Assembly: GCA_016278515.1 (NCBI GenBank)
Contig: JADQBR010000032.1
Coordinates: forward strand, 45,015-109,014
From: Bacillota bacterium
Lineage (GTDB): Bacteria > Bacillota > JADQBR01
Length of the DNA stretch: 64,000 nucleotides
Direction: 5' to 3'
The translations under genes were made by a program, and so were the position numbers. Within the stretch, counting starts at the first letter, position 1. Each line of letters opens with the position of its first letter. The notes under the pieces are model-generated. The model made no database searches. It had not been told where the DNA came from and saw only the letters and a list, made by a program, of their open reading frames with translations. Below are positions 1-9,090 of this stretch, piece after piece.

Positions 1-49
1 CGGTAACTTTACCTTCTTGCCATTTATCACGTAGCATATTAGCATTCAT
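1..49 (-). CDS. N-terminus of a protein, possibly an HpcH/HpaI-family aldolase (cut by window edge)
   Basis: An ATG at 47-49 (minus strand) follows a GGAGGG ribosome binding site with 8 bases of spacing, and 16 codons are open to the window edge (MNANMLRDKWQEGKVT). The N-R/M-L-x-x-x-W-x-x-G-K pattern resembles the start of HpcH/HpaI aldolases (2-keto-3-deoxy-acid aldolases), which would suit the sugar-acid theme of the operon upstream. The start and frame are seen directly; the family is an inference from very few residues. It would be the last gene seen of the operon running from 10.6 kb. Confidence 0.5.
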   Translation of the reverse strand, partial: MNANMLRDKWQEGKVT

Positions 50-134
50 ATCGAGAACCCTCCCCACCTCAAATTTACTTGCATTACGTAGAACTACAAC
101 ATTTCCTTATATACCGAGGTAAATTCCAAAGTTC

Positions 135-1151
135 TTAAGGCTTTAACATTACTTTAACCGCATCAGGATTATTACAGACGGTTTCAAATGCTTTTTCTAT
201 ATCATTTAATCCGAAAGTGTGAGTAATTAAGGGTTCCACATTTACTTGCCCCTTTGCCACCGGCCTTAGGGCCCACGGAGCCCAAACCTGTCGTTCATTT
301 TCCGTGTGATGGACCAGGCAGGTAGTACGGATATCAAAAGAGTCGTCATGCCAACGTCCGATATTTAGCTTTATCGGCTGGGTAATATAACTATAAAGCA
401 CTAATTTGCCATTATGCTTTAGCACTGCACTGGAGGTATTAACCGATTGTTCCGTTCCCGCCGCCTCCATTACTAAATCCGCGCCCTTGCCATTGGTTTC
501 TTCAATTACCCCATTAATTACATTATCCTTGTCCACATTATATACAACGTCCGCGCCCATTTCTTTTGCCATCATTAACTTATCATCTGATTTATCAATT
601 GCAATAACTTTATAGGCGCCTCGTTTCTTTAAACCTTGGACCATGATAAGTCCAGCAAATCCGCTTCCCATTACCACAGCTGTATCTCCTAAATTAACCC
701 CGGAAGTCATTACGGAATACATAGCACAGCCTATGGGTTCTCCCAAACATGCCAAACGCATATCCATACCTTCCGGTACTTTCTGAAGTCCGTTAACCGG
801 GGCGACAAAGTAATCAGCATAAGTTCCGGCCCAACTGAAAGAAATTACTTTATCTCCAGGTTGATACTCATGGACCTTGCTACCAACAGCCTCGACCGTT
901 CCACCGCCTTCGTGTCCGATCCAAAACGGCATAGCCGGAACTTCCCTATTGCTGTATAATGGATTTCCTTTTCCGTGCATTGCCATAGTATAGTGATCTT
1001 CTGCTACCTGACCTACGAATATATTTTTATCAGTACCGCAAATGGAAGCATATTCGGTCTTCACCAATACTTCATTAGCACCCACGGTCAGCTCTCGCTC
1101 CGTTAATTCCAGTTGCCCAGGTGCTTTCAGTAGCACTGCTCTTGTCTTCAT
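135..1151 (-). CDS. Zinc-dependent medium-chain alcohol/polyol dehydrogenase
   Basis: A medium-chain dehydrogenase of about 338 residues, expected to oxidise an alcohol or polyol with NAD(P)+ in the cytoplasm. The catalytic zinc site is visible as ICGTDK near residue 38 and GHEGGG near residue 80, followed by the Rossmann glycine motif GSGFAGL. The four-cysteine structural zinc lobe of classical alcohol dehydrogenases is absent. I place the start at the ATG at 1151 because the AAAGGGG ribosome binding site has sensible spacing to it; the TTG three codons earlier is too close. It lies 28 bases downstream of the AOR gene, in the same operon. The exact substrate cannot be read from the sequence; an aldonate or polyol is likely from the context. 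Confidence 0.85.
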   Translation of the reverse strand: MKTRAVLLKAPGQLELTERELTVGANEVLVKTEYASICGTDKNIFVGQVAEDHYTMAMHGKGNPLYSNREVPAMPFWIGHEGGGTVEAVGSKVHEYQPGDKVISFSWAGTYADYFVAPVNGLQKVPEGMDMRLACLGEPIGCAMYSVMTSGVNLGDTAVVMGSGFAGLIMVQGLKKRGAYKVIAIDKSDDKLMMAKEMGADVVYNVDKDNVINGVIEETNGKGADLVMEAAGTEQSVNTSSAVLKHNGKLVLYSYITQPIKLNIGRWHDDSFDIRTTCLVHHTENERQVWAPWALRPVAKGQVNVEPLITHTFGLNDIEKAFETVCNNPDAVKVMLKP

Positions 1152-1179
1152 TATTGCCAACCCCTTTCCGCCGGTTGTT

Positions 1180-2880
1180 TTAGTCTAAATCCTCATTAAC
1201 CCAATCCAATTGCTCATCAGGTACGTCAAATACTGTGTCTGCCGCCGGCAGTACTTCCTTGGTGAAATATTCAGGCAGCCGGTCATCCTTGGCGGTAAAG
1301 CCTGCAGATTTATTAAAAGAACGTTCTATGCGTAAGACCTCTGTACCAATGGAGGTCAAGTCTTCATCTGTAAAAGTCCAGCCGTAACGGCTGTTCAACA
1401 TATCGACTAACACTGGTCGAACCGACATTAGGCCACCCATACTAAACATACATAGTCCTAGTGTATCAAATATAGGCACAGTTCTTTGACTTTTCTGAGC
1501 CGCAGGTGCTTGGACTGCCGGATTCCTATGGTCAACAGGTGCTCGCAATGTGGTACCTGCAGTATGATCAGCACCCATAGGTGAAGTCGCATAAGTAACT
1601 CCCAGCCCTTTTAGTCCTCTTGGGTCATAGGCTGGCATTGCTTGCCCTTTAACCGTGGGAATTCTTTTAACACCTAAAACCTTCCCTGTGATTTCGGCAC
1701 CATTGCCTAATAACCGACCGAGTACTTCATGTCTCTCAGTAATGGATTTAATCGCCTTGAGGGCTTTAGGCCCATCACCGAATTCCAAAATACCCGCTTC
1801 CATGGCCACACCCAGTGCGGCACCAGTATCAATGGTGTCTATACCAATGTCATTGCATACATAGTTTAATTCGGCAATCATGTCCAAATCATCAATTCCC
1901 AAGTTCGAGCCCATTAGACCAATAGTTTCGTATTCCAATGGCGCCACAATCTCTTTGCCGTTCTCATCAGGGTAGATGTTAGAACAGGCAATAACGCATC
2001 CGGCCATACAACGATGGCTAGGACTCCCTTGACGTTCTATAATAGTTTCCCGCACTGTTTCGCCGGAGATCTTATCTGCTCCTTCAAAAACTCCCTCACT
2101 AAAGTTGCGGGTAGGTAGGCATCCAAGGGTATTGGTCTTATTTACCAGAGCAGCTGTTCCATAGTCTGTAAAGCCTTTTGTGCCAGGATTATCAGTAATA
2201 GCTTTTATTGCGGCCTTAGCATTATCCATAAAAGCTTTTTTATCAGCATAATTCACGTTGTCTTCTTTTGCATCCATGACAACAATCGCTTTTAAGCCTT
2301 TTGTCCCCATTACTGCACCAAGCCCTCCGCGGCCACTCATACGGCTCGGTCTTCCTTCAGGGTCATTATTAGCAATACATGCGGCACGCAATCCCATTTC
2401 ACCGGCTGGTCCGACAGAAATATAGGCATTTCTGTTGCCATACTTCTCGGAGAGTTCATTTACCAACTGGTAATTGCCCATACCAACATAGTCTTTTGCA
2501 TCTAGCAATTCGCCTTTTGTCCCGTTAATTACCAATATAAAAGGTCCTTCTGCCTTTCCTTCAAGTACTACAGCCCTGATTCCGGATTTAGCTAACTTCT
2601 GAGCAGCCACACCACCGGCGTTGCTCTCCTTAATCGTACCCGTCAATGGGCTTTTGGCACCAATAGAAAGTCTGCCTGAGCAGGGTGCCGGGGTACCTGC
2701 TAACAGGCCAGCTGCAATCACTAATTTATTGCTGTCGCCCAACGGATCGCAGTCTGCTGGTACTTCATCCCTAATTATCCTCGATGTCAACATTCTTCCG
2801 CCCAGCTTTGCGTACATCTCAGGAATCTTTTCGCTTGTTATAGCCTTTGCTGTCATATCTACTCTCAAAATATTTTGCAT
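1180..2880 (-). CDS. Aldehyde:ferredoxin oxidoreductase (tungsten/molybdenum pterin)
   Basis: This 566-residue protein belongs to the AOR family, which oxidises aldehydes to acids (or reduces acids) with ferredoxin, using a bis-pterin tungsten site and one [4Fe-4S] cluster. Family signatures seen are the N-terminal GGRML segment, GRGGLGAVMGTKGLKAI in the pterin domain, the cluster cysteines in CMAGCVIAC near residue 300, and a further Cys in GLCMFSMGG near residue 490. It is slightly shorter than the usual 600 or so residues. The start at 2880 has a GGGAGG site 9 bases upstream. It lies between the alcohol dehydrogenase and the FAH-family dehydratase, so it probably handles a semialdehyde made in this pathway; this is an inference. 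Confidence 0.92.
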   Translation of the reverse strand: MQNILRVDMTAKAITSEKIPEMYAKLGGRMLTSRIIRDEVPADCDPLGDSNKLVIAAGLLAGTPAPCSGRLSIGAKSPLTGTIKESNAGGVAAQKLAKSGIRAVVLEGKAEGPFILVINGTKGELLDAKDYVGMGNYQLVNELSEKYGNRNAYISVGPAGEMGLRAACIANNDPEGRPSRMSGRGGLGAVMGTKGLKAIVVMDAKEDNVNYADKKAFMDNAKAAIKAITDNPGTKGFTDYGTAALVNKTNTLGCLPTRNFSEGVFEGADKISGETVRETIIERQGSPSHRCMAGCVIACSNIYPDENGKEIVAPLEYETIGLMGSNLGIDDLDMIAELNYVCNDIGIDTIDTGAALGVAMEAGILEFGDGPKALKAIKSITERHEVLGRLLGNGAEITGKVLGVKRIPTVKGQAMPAYDPRGLKGLGVTYATSPMGADHTAGTTLRAPVDHRNPAVQAPAAQKSQRTVPIFDTLGLCMFSMGGLMSVRPVLVDMLNSRYGWTFTDEDLTSIGTEVLRIERSFNKSAGFTAKDDRLPEYFTKEVLPAADTVFDVPDEQLDWVNEDLD

Positions 2881-2917
2881 TTCTAAGCACCTCCCGTTTT
2901 TTTAAGATAATTGTCCA

Positions 2918-3814
2918 CTAAATATTTCTCGCTACGTTCCGAAGAAGTCCCAGGTTATCGATCTCAATCTCAATTAGATCTCCATCAGCTAGCGAAAATT
3001 CATTAGGCGGTACAATACAAGTCCCGGTCAGCAATACAGTGCCTGGTAATATTACGTTATCCCTCTTAAGAAAGGAGATAAGTTCATCATAACTTCGCTT
3101 CAGTTGGGAAGTATTAGCGGAATCTTCAAATATTTTTTCTCCACCACGATATATACGGCAAGCAATATTAAGATTGCAGGAGTCCCGAATTTCGTCCTTA
3201 GTTACCAACATAGGCCCGATGGAACAACAATTTTTAAAAATCTTTGCTTGGGGTAGATAAAGCGGATTTTCTCCTTCAATATCACGCGAGCTTTGGTCAT
3301 TTCCAATGACAAAACCCATGATTTCCGAATCGGCGTCTAATACTAACCCTAACTCAGGCTCAGGAACCATCCATGTAGAATCATTACGAATACCGACCCA
3401 ATTATTTGGTCCTACCACCCGGCTGTTAGCAGCATTCCCCTTTATAAATAACTCGGGTCTTTCTGCCTCATAAATATGATCATAGATTGTTTTTGACTGA
3501 GTTTCAAACTCTCGTGCCTCTCTACTGCGCAAGTAGGTTACACCACAAGCCCATACTTCAGGCGGGTCAAAAGGAGTAATTAAGTACGGCTGTTCCTCAT
3601 TTGGCTCGGTATCTAAATCAGTAAAAGAATATTTTTCTAATGAATTCAGTTCTTTTCCTGCTAATAATCCCACTGTAACTTGATGATTTTTTATCAAATC
3701 CGTTAATGAATCTACATTTTCTGGCATTAGTGGCGTGATATCATATACCATTTCTTCTGAAACCAATCCTACTCTTATCTGTTTATTTGTAAGAAGAAAT
3801 CTCACAAACTTCAT
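2918..3814 (-). CDS. FAH-fold sugar-acid dehydratase (2-keto-3-deoxy-aldonate dehydratase-like)
   Basis: A 298-residue fumarylacetoacetase-fold protein. The C-terminal catalytic domain carries the metal ligands in VPEPELGLVL and the stretch GNDQSSRDIEGENPLYL. With the segment TYLRSREAR and YEAERPELFIKG, these are typical of the subfamily containing 2-dehydro-3-deoxy-D-arabinonate dehydratase, rather than of acylpyruvases or true fumarylacetoacetase. That enzyme removes water from a 2-keto-3-deoxy acid to give a semialdehyde, which would provide a substrate for AOR. The start at 3814 follows GAGAGGTGATAAT. It lies between the TctA permease and AOR. The substrate is inferred, since the subfamily also includes proteins of unknown function. 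Confidence 0.75.
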   Translation of the reverse strand: MKFVRFLLTNKQIRVGLVSEEMVYDITPLMPENVDSLTDLIKNHQVTVGLLAGKELNSLEKYSFTDLDTEPNEEQPYLITPFDPPEVWACGVTYLRSREAREFETQSKTIYDHIYEAERPELFIKGNAANSRVVGPNNWVGIRNDSTWMVPEPELGLVLDADSEIMGFVIGNDQSSRDIEGENPLYLPQAKIFKNCCSIGPMLVTKDEIRDSCNLNIACRIYRGGEKIFEDSANTSQLKRSYDELISFLKRDNVILPGTVLLTGTCIVPPNEFSLADGDLIEIEIDNLGLLRNVARNI

Positions 3815-3993
3815 ATTATCACCTCTCAGTCTGATAAACTATCATATCGATATATCTAATTCTATTGTTAACGTGTTTATGCCCTAACACTAGCCAGCAT
3901 TTACGGCCGTCCCTTTATCCTTTACGCTAAGCCTAGGTATTATATGCCAATTAAAATTATTATTATTTCACAGTAATCGTCATATAATATACT

Positions 3994-5511
3994 TTAAGCT
4001 GGAGTACCACCCGATGTTTCTGCTTTTTTCTTTTTATACAAACCAATAATTGGCGGCAGGATAAAGAATAACATCATCATTGACAGCAACGTAGCTGAAA
4101 TAGGTCTCGTAAAGAAAATAGTCGGGTCACCCATAGACATATCAAATGACTGGCGCAACGAAGTTTCAATCCGAGGCGTTAAAACAAAGGCTAATAGCAA
4201 AGGTGCCACAGGGAACTTATACTTTTGTATAATAAAACCAATAACGCCAACTATCAACATCATGTACACATCAAACATATTGTTATTTACACTGTAAGCG
4301 CCGACTATGCAAACTGCTGTTATCACCGGCACCATAACGGCTGTCGGCACCCGCAAAATATAAATTAAGAACGGGATCATTGCTAATGCCATCAGTAGTA
4401 CAATCGCATTACCAATATACATTGAAGCAATTAGACCCCAGAAAAACTCCGGTTCATTTGTTACCAGCAAAGGTCCTGGGGTCAACCCCCACATCATCAA
4501 ACCACCTAACAGTACGGCAGAAGTACCTGAACCCGGGATACCCAGCGACAAAAGCGGCGCAAATGATCCTGCAGCTGCCGAGTTGTTACCTGCTTCAGCA
4601 GCTGCAACTCCCTCAATAACACCAGTTCCCATTTTCTCTTTATTCTTTCCAATCTTCTTTTGTAGGATATATGTCATAAATGATCCGGTAGTAGCACCAG
4701 CCCCAGGGAGAATACCGACAAAAGTACCAAGGACGCCAGAGCGGATTGCCGGAGGAATAACTCGCTTAATCTCACTCTTACTCAAGAGACTTTCTCTGAT
4801 AGTTAACCTTTTGTCAATAGTTAGATCTCCTTTTCTGAAAGTCATCATTTCCATTACCTGACTAAAACCAAACATACCAATAACCAGCGGAATGAAAGCA
4901 ATACCGGCAAGCAAGTTTGTAGAACCAAAAGCAAAACGAGACTGACCCAAGGTCATACTAACACCAACTGTGGCCAGCAATATTCCTAAAAAAGTAGTTG
5001 TTAAGCCTTTTAATGGGCTGTCACCTAACAACCAACCTATGGAACAAAGGGCAAAGAGAATTAAGGAGAAAACTTCTGGCGGGCCAAAAGCCAAACCAAT
5101 AGTTGCCAATGCAGGGCCCATAAAGGTTAATATGATAATGCCAATTGTCCCGCCAATAAATGAAGAAATATTTGAGGTGAATAAAGCTTTACCGGCTTTT
5201 CCCTGTTTAGAAAGAGGGTACCCGTCCAAAGCTGTCATTACCGCCGGAGAATCTCCGGGTATATTTAATAAGATAGCACTGTAGGAACCGCCATACATAT
5301 TGGCATAGTAAATAGCGGCCAGCATAATAATCGCTGTAGTCGGCGGCATCCCGAAAGTTAAAGGCAGCAATAAAGCTACTCCGGTTACTGACCCGAGGCC
5401 CGGCATGGCACCAACAATTATTCCTAAAACAGCACCGAACATAGCTGCAAAAAAGTTCTGCAATGAAAGAGCTGTACCAAAACCCTGAAGTAATAAATCA
5501 AAACTTTCCAT
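3994..5511 (-). CDS. Tripartite tricarboxylate transporter, large permease (TctA family), set 1
   Basis: A 505-residue polytopic membrane protein of the TctA family, with about a dozen hydrophobic segments. The paired glycine/proline-rich signatures VGAMPGLGSVTGVALLLP near residue 40 and GILPGAGATTGSFMTY near residue 265 are clear. It forms the sodium- or proton-driven channel with TctB (next gene upstream, 18 bases) and receives substrate from the binding protein at 7158-8195. I take the ATG at 5511, which is 8 bases after AAGGGG; a GTG three codons upstream overlaps that site. TTT systems carry carboxylates; the neighbouring enzymes suggest a sugar-acid here. Followed by a 180-base gap before the dehydratase. 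Confidence 0.93.
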   Translation of the reverse strand: MESFDLLLQGFGTALSLQNFFAAMFGAVLGIIVGAMPGLGSVTGVALLLPLTFGMPPTTAIIMLAAIYYANMYGGSYSAILLNIPGDSPAVMTALDGYPLSKQGKAGKALFTSNISSFIGGTIGIIILTFMGPALATIGLAFGPPEVFSLILFALCSIGWLLGDSPLKGLTTTFLGILLATVGVSMTLGQSRFAFGSTNLLAGIAFIPLVIGMFGFSQVMEMMTFRKGDLTIDKRLTIRESLLSKSEIKRVIPPAIRSGVLGTFVGILPGAGATTGSFMTYILQKKIGKNKEKMGTGVIEGVAAAEAGNNSAAAGSFAPLLSLGIPGSGTSAVLLGGLMMWGLTPGPLLVTNEPEFFWGLIASMYIGNAIVLLMALAMIPFLIYILRVPTAVMVPVITAVCIVGAYSVNNNMFDVYMMLIVGVIGFIIQKYKFPVAPLLLAFVLTPRIETSLRQSFDMSMGDPTIFFTRPISATLLSMMMLFFILPPIIGLYKKKKAETSGGTPA

Positions 5512-5529
5512 GCTTAACACCCCTTATTG

Positions 5530-5952
5530 TTAGATTCCAAATAAACCAGTCGGCATCGGGACTTGCAGCCAAAGAGAAAATACGCCTAAAACAAATATGG
5601 ATACACCTAAACCGATTATCCCAGCCTTTACATAAGTACGTTGCTCCATAAACCTCAACCACCCAAAAACGAATAGGCCAGTAGCGATAATCATTCCCAA
5701 AAATTTAATCATGAGAATAGTGATTACTACGCCTGCTACGGGGAAAAATGCTTTTATTTCGATACTATCCTTAATTTCCTCATTCTTGAGTATTACGACG
5801 ACCGCCGTCAGCATCAACAATATACCTACTACAACTGGAATAAAACCCCCGCCGGGACCATCTTCAATCCACAAGCCGTATTCAGTCAAACCCAAGAAAG
5901 CCCAAACACCACCTACCAACAGTAAAAAAACGGCAATAATTCGTTCCGTCAT
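5530..5952 (-). CDS. Tripartite tricarboxylate transporter, small permease (TctB family), set 1
   Basis: A 140-residue protein with four predicted membrane segments, an N-terminal hydrophobic helix and two more helices near the C-terminus, as expected for TctB. It assembles with the adjacent TctA in the cytoplasmic membrane. The ATG at 5952 has AAGGAGG 9 bases upstream and is preferred over the GTG three codons earlier. TctB proteins diverge quickly, so the call rests on size, topology and position just upstream of TctA. Confidence 0.88.
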   Translation of the reverse strand: MTERIIAVFLLLVGGVWAFLGLTEYGLWIEDGPGGGFIPVVVGILLMLTAVVVILKNEEIKDSIEIKAFFPVAGVVITILMIKFLGMIIATGLFVFGWLRFMEQRTYVKAGIIGLGVSIFVLGVFSLWLQVPMPTGLFGI

Positions 5953-5989
5953 TGCAATCACCCTCCTTTTTCAGACAACTCGCCAATAA

Positions 5990-6988
5990 TTATTTTACAT
6001 TATTAGTTTTTGCCATTTTAGCTGCGATTTTTACTGCCTGTTCTGTTGCATCAATATTCGCGATTCCCTTACCCACAATGTCAAAAGCAGTACCATGGCA
6101 AGGTGTAGTAATCGGATATGGCTGACCCGCAGCAACAGTAACCCCATATTGAAACCCTTTTAATTTCATGGCAATCTGCCCTTGGTCATGATACATAGTT
6201 ACCACCGCATCATACTGACCATTAAATGCATTAAGAAAAATTGTATCACTCGGGTGCGGACCTGTTACAGCAATGCTCTTATCTTGAGCCTCTTTAACTG
6301 CAGGCCCTATTAAGTCTAACTCTTCCCTCCCGCACAGGCCGCCTTCCCCTCCATGAGGATTTATAGCTGAAACCGCAATACGTGGCTTATTGAAACCAGC
6401 ACGTGACAAAGTATCATGAGCCAGCTCTATCGCGCCAACCACCTTGTCTATGCTAATATTGCCTGCTACATCCTTTAGCGGAATATGACTAGTCACCCTT
6501 GATGTCCATAAATCGTTAAGCATATTCATTTCACCATAAAGCCCCGTAGTTTCAAGATAATGCGTAAAAATCTTATGTTCGTCCTTAAAGTCGTAACCGC
6601 CACGCTGTAGCGCTTCTTTATTCAGCGGTGCATACATAAACCCTGCAATCTCACCCCGTTGACACAGTTTCATGGCAGTTGTCAACTGACCACCTGTTAT
6701 CCGTCCGGAAGATTCGTTAACTTCACCCAATTTAATTTCTGCTGGGTCTAAATTTTTTAAATCGATCATGGGGAGTTCCTCACCCCAGGATGCCTGTGCT
6801 GCGCATTCAACTATTTTAACTGAAAAATCCACGCCTGCAATTTCCTTACCCATCTGTAACACACGCGCATCACCTAATAATATAGGACGGCAGTATGGTG
6901 ACAATTTGTTGTAATAACACATTTTAGCAATGATTTCCGGTCCAATTCCGGTTGCCTCACCTAACAATATACCTAAAATGGGTTTCAT
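5990..6988 (-). CDS. PdxA-family 4-phospho-hydroxyacid dehydrogenase (PdxA2-like)
   Basis: A 332-residue protein of the PdxA family, metal- and NAD-dependent enzymes that oxidise and then decarboxylate 4-phosphohydroxythreonine or related acids. Seen are the N-terminal GIGPEI motif and the three metal-binding histidine regions SHIPLKDV, NPHGGEGG and YHDQGQ. Its location between TctB and TctC, away from any vitamin B6 genes, argues for a catabolic role like PdxA2 (4-phospho-D-threonate/erythronate dehydrogenase) or the PdxA-like diol dehydrogenase of terephthalate degradation. The DUF1537 sugar-acid kinase that usually accompanies PdxA2 is not in the window, so the substrate remains open. GAGGGTGG precedes the ATG at 6988. 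Confidence 0.85.
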   Translation of the reverse strand: MKPILGILLGEATGIGPEIIAKMCYYNKLSPYCRPILLGDARVLQMGKEIAGVDFSVKIVECAAQASWGEELPMIDLKNLDPAEIKLGEVNESSGRITGGQLTTAMKLCQRGEIAGFMYAPLNKEALQRGGYDFKDEHKIFTHYLETTGLYGEMNMLNDLWTSRVTSHIPLKDVAGNISIDKVVGAIELAHDTLSRAGFNKPRIAVSAINPHGGEGGLCGREELDLIGPAVKEAQDKSIAVTGPHPSDTIFLNAFNGQYDAVVTMYHDQGQIAMKLKGFQYGVTVAAGQPYPITTPCHGTAFDIVGKGIANIDATEQAVKIAAKMAKTNNVK

Positions 6989-7079
6989 ATAACTTCCACC
7001 CTCTTATTGAATTAAAAATTTTTTAAAAAAACCAAATCCAAATTCCATTTGCTTATTATAAATAGAAAGGGTGAAAAGC

Positions 7080-7111
7080 AGAGGGTTTCTAGTAAATACT
7101 AGAAACCTTCT
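7080..7111 (-). terminator. Long intercistronic hairpin after tctC (set 1)
   Basis: Two 15-base arms (7080-7094 and 7097-7111) pair with a single G-U wobble around a two-base loop. On the minus strand the stem follows the TctC stop and precedes the PdxA start and is followed by only GCTTTTC. It is therefore probably a partial terminator or a 3'-end-protecting stem that raises the binding-protein level relative to the downstream genes. Confidence 0.65.
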
Positions 7112-7157
7112 CTACTTCACAGAAACACCCTAAAAGGATTGAACCTCTTTGCTTTAC

Positions 7158-8195
7158 TTAGTCAATAAAACCTAAATCTCTTAATAATGAAACCTGGCTG
7201 TCAAGTGATTCATGCATGAAGTCGTAAGTCTCATCTGGAGTCAAATACATCGGTGTTAAAGAGTTCGGCGCGATATAGTTATTTTTCCAATCCTCAGTTT
7301 CACTGGCTTTCTTAAGAGTGTCAGCCCACCAGTCGATCACTTCTTGTGGCGTTTCAGGAGGAACCGCATAGCCACGGAACTGATGGAAAATAGTGTCATC
7401 TGCCCCTAACTCCTTCATTGTCGGTACCTCTGCCAATGGTCCGCCCATTCTTTCTTCAGATAATACCCCGAGTACTTTAACTTTACCAGCTTCAAGCTGT
7501 CCCAGCATTTCGTTGGGATTAGCCAATCCGGCATTCACATGACCACCTAATATAGCGGCGATAACTTCACCACCACCGTCAAAAGCAACATATTTAGTAT
7601 CAATGTCAAAGCCTCTATCCACTAAGGCCTTGGACATATGGTCCTCACTGCCTTTGGCTGATCCGCCAACAGTTAATGTGCCCGGGTTTTCTTTAGCGGC
7701 AGCAACAAATTCTTCCATCGTGTCATATGGGCTGTCTGCTGACACCATATATGCATAGCTGTCGATAGCCAATATACTCAACGGAGTGACCTCGTTCAAA
7801 CCTACATCTGCATTGTTTGCTACGGCTGCTGTCTGCTGGCCGTTTACCCAAGTTGCTATAGTGTATTCACTACCTTTTTTACTGGCAATATAAGCATCAC
7901 CTACGGCACCGGAACCACCTGGCTTATTTACAACCATAATGTCAACAGGAACCAAATCATTCTGTGTCAGAACTTTAGCTAGTGCACGAGCATTAGTATC
8001 ACTACCGCCACCGGCACTATAAGGCACTACAAATTCAATAGGTTTTTCAGGAACCCAAGCCGTGTCTTCTGCAGGCTCACCACTGGACTGATTATCGGAC
8101 TGATCGGCTTCACCTGCATCATTGCCACCGCAACCTGCCACTACCAAACCAAGCACCATTAAAATAGCTAACAAAATACTGAACTTTTTAAACAT
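7158..8195 (-). CDS. TTT-system substrate-binding lipoprotein (TctC/Bug family), set 1
   Basis: A periplasmic-type binding protein of 345 residues, anchored as a lipoprotein: a lysine-containing N-terminus, a hydrophobic core and a lipobox VVAGC near residue 20, followed by an acidic serine-rich linker. The Bug-family hallmark VPYSAGGGSDTNAR lies near residue 65. It captures a carboxylate outside the membrane for the TctAB permease. The start is the ATG at 8195, preceded by AGGAGG with 7 bases spacing; a longer reading from 8234 would place 13 residues before the signal peptide. A strong hairpin follows the gene. Confidence 0.92.
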   Translation of the reverse strand: MFKKFSILLAILMVLGLVVAGCGGNDAGEADQSDNQSSGEPAEDTAWVPEKPIEFVVPYSAGGGSDTNARALAKVLTQNDLVPVDIMVVNKPGGSGAVGDAYIASKKGSEYTIATWVNGQQTAAVANNADVGLNEVTPLSILAIDSYAYMVSADSPYDTMEEFVAAAKENPGTLTVGGSAKGSEDHMSKALVDRGFDIDTKYVAFDGGGEVIAAILGGHVNAGLANPNEMLGQLEAGKVKVLGVLSEERMGGPLAEVPTMKELGADDTIFHQFRGYAVPPETPQEVIDWWADTLKKASETEDWKNNYIAPNSLTPMYLTPDETYDFMHESLDSQVSLLRDLGFID

Positions 8196-8429
8196 TTTAT
8201 AACCTCCTTTTTTTTCTGATAACTCTGTCGCCAAAATTTTGTTTTATTCTATATGTTTCATCACCCCTTTCACATATCAAAAGTTTTAAGGGGGCACCTC
8301 GGTTAAATGTAATACTTATTCTAGGCACCCCAAAGTTATAAACAATACCCCATCTTCCTTAGTTGACGGAAAATTACAAATCATCTAATCCTTACTTCAA
8401 AATATATGTTAACGCTTATTTTCGCTTAT

Positions 8430-9056
8430 CTACACTTCGCTTAATTCTTTCAGTATTTCAGCGGCTCGGTCAATGTTCATAATTCCGCACTGGCAAGGCT
8501 TTGCTAGTTCGGTAGCTGCCTCCACCGGGGTCATACGGCCATTTTTAACCCGCTTAATCATATATTCCACTAAATGCGCAGGCACCATAGCGTGTCCACA
8601 CATAGTTGAGACGGACAGAATATCTTCAGAAGGAAGTAAATCCGTGTTACCCCAAATTTTTAGAGACCTGTTTTCCGTATGACGTTTAACCCCTGCCTGC
8701 TCGCAGCACTCGGCAACATGCTCAACCAAACCAGATACTACTACAGACAAACCTAAGTCCGCTTCTTTAACAGCCTTTAAAAAAGATACTAATTTAGCCT
8801 TATCATTAAAAGCTGCGGTAACTACGGCACGATCTTCAATATTATCAAGCATTTTATCAAGACCGCCCTGCCACCATCTGTTACCTAATCTGGCATCTCC
8901 CAAGTTAGACGGCTCATGTTCCAAAGCCAATTCTAAAAACTGACGTAATTTGGGACCTGATCCTTCGTGGTTAATATCTTTAGATGGCATGCATAATACT
9001 ACAAAATCATCATCCAGACCGTGTTGTCCTTTCACCCTATGCAATGAATGTGTCAT
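8430..9056 (-). CDS. Unrecognised 208-residue protein with C-terminal Cys pairs
   Basis: I do not recognise this family. The protein is soluble, has no signal peptide, and ends with a cysteine-rich part: TMCGHAMVP near residue 154 and PCQCGIMNID near residue 188, with an ECCEQAG pair near residue 120. The conserved-looking CGH and CQCG motifs could bind a metal or an iron-sulphur cluster. It begins with a good AAGGAGG site before the ATG at 9056 and lies 34 bases downstream of the 4Fe-4S protein, so the two are probably co-translated and may act together. There is no enzyme family to attach it to, and a role as redox partner of AOR or as a sensor is only a guess. Confidence 0.7.
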   Translation of the reverse strand: MTHSLHRVKGQHGLDDDFVVLCMPSKDINHEGSGPKLRQFLELALEHEPSNLGDARLGNRWWQGGLDKMLDNIEDRAVVTAAFNDKAKLVSFLKAVKEADLGLSVVVSGLVEHVAECCEQAGVKRHTENRSLKIWGNTDLLPSEDILSVSTMCGHAMVPAHLVEYMIKRVKNGRMTPVEAATELAKPCQCGIMNIDRAAEILKELSEV

Positions 9057-9090
9057 GACAAACCTCCTTATTAATTTGCTAGTAAATTTA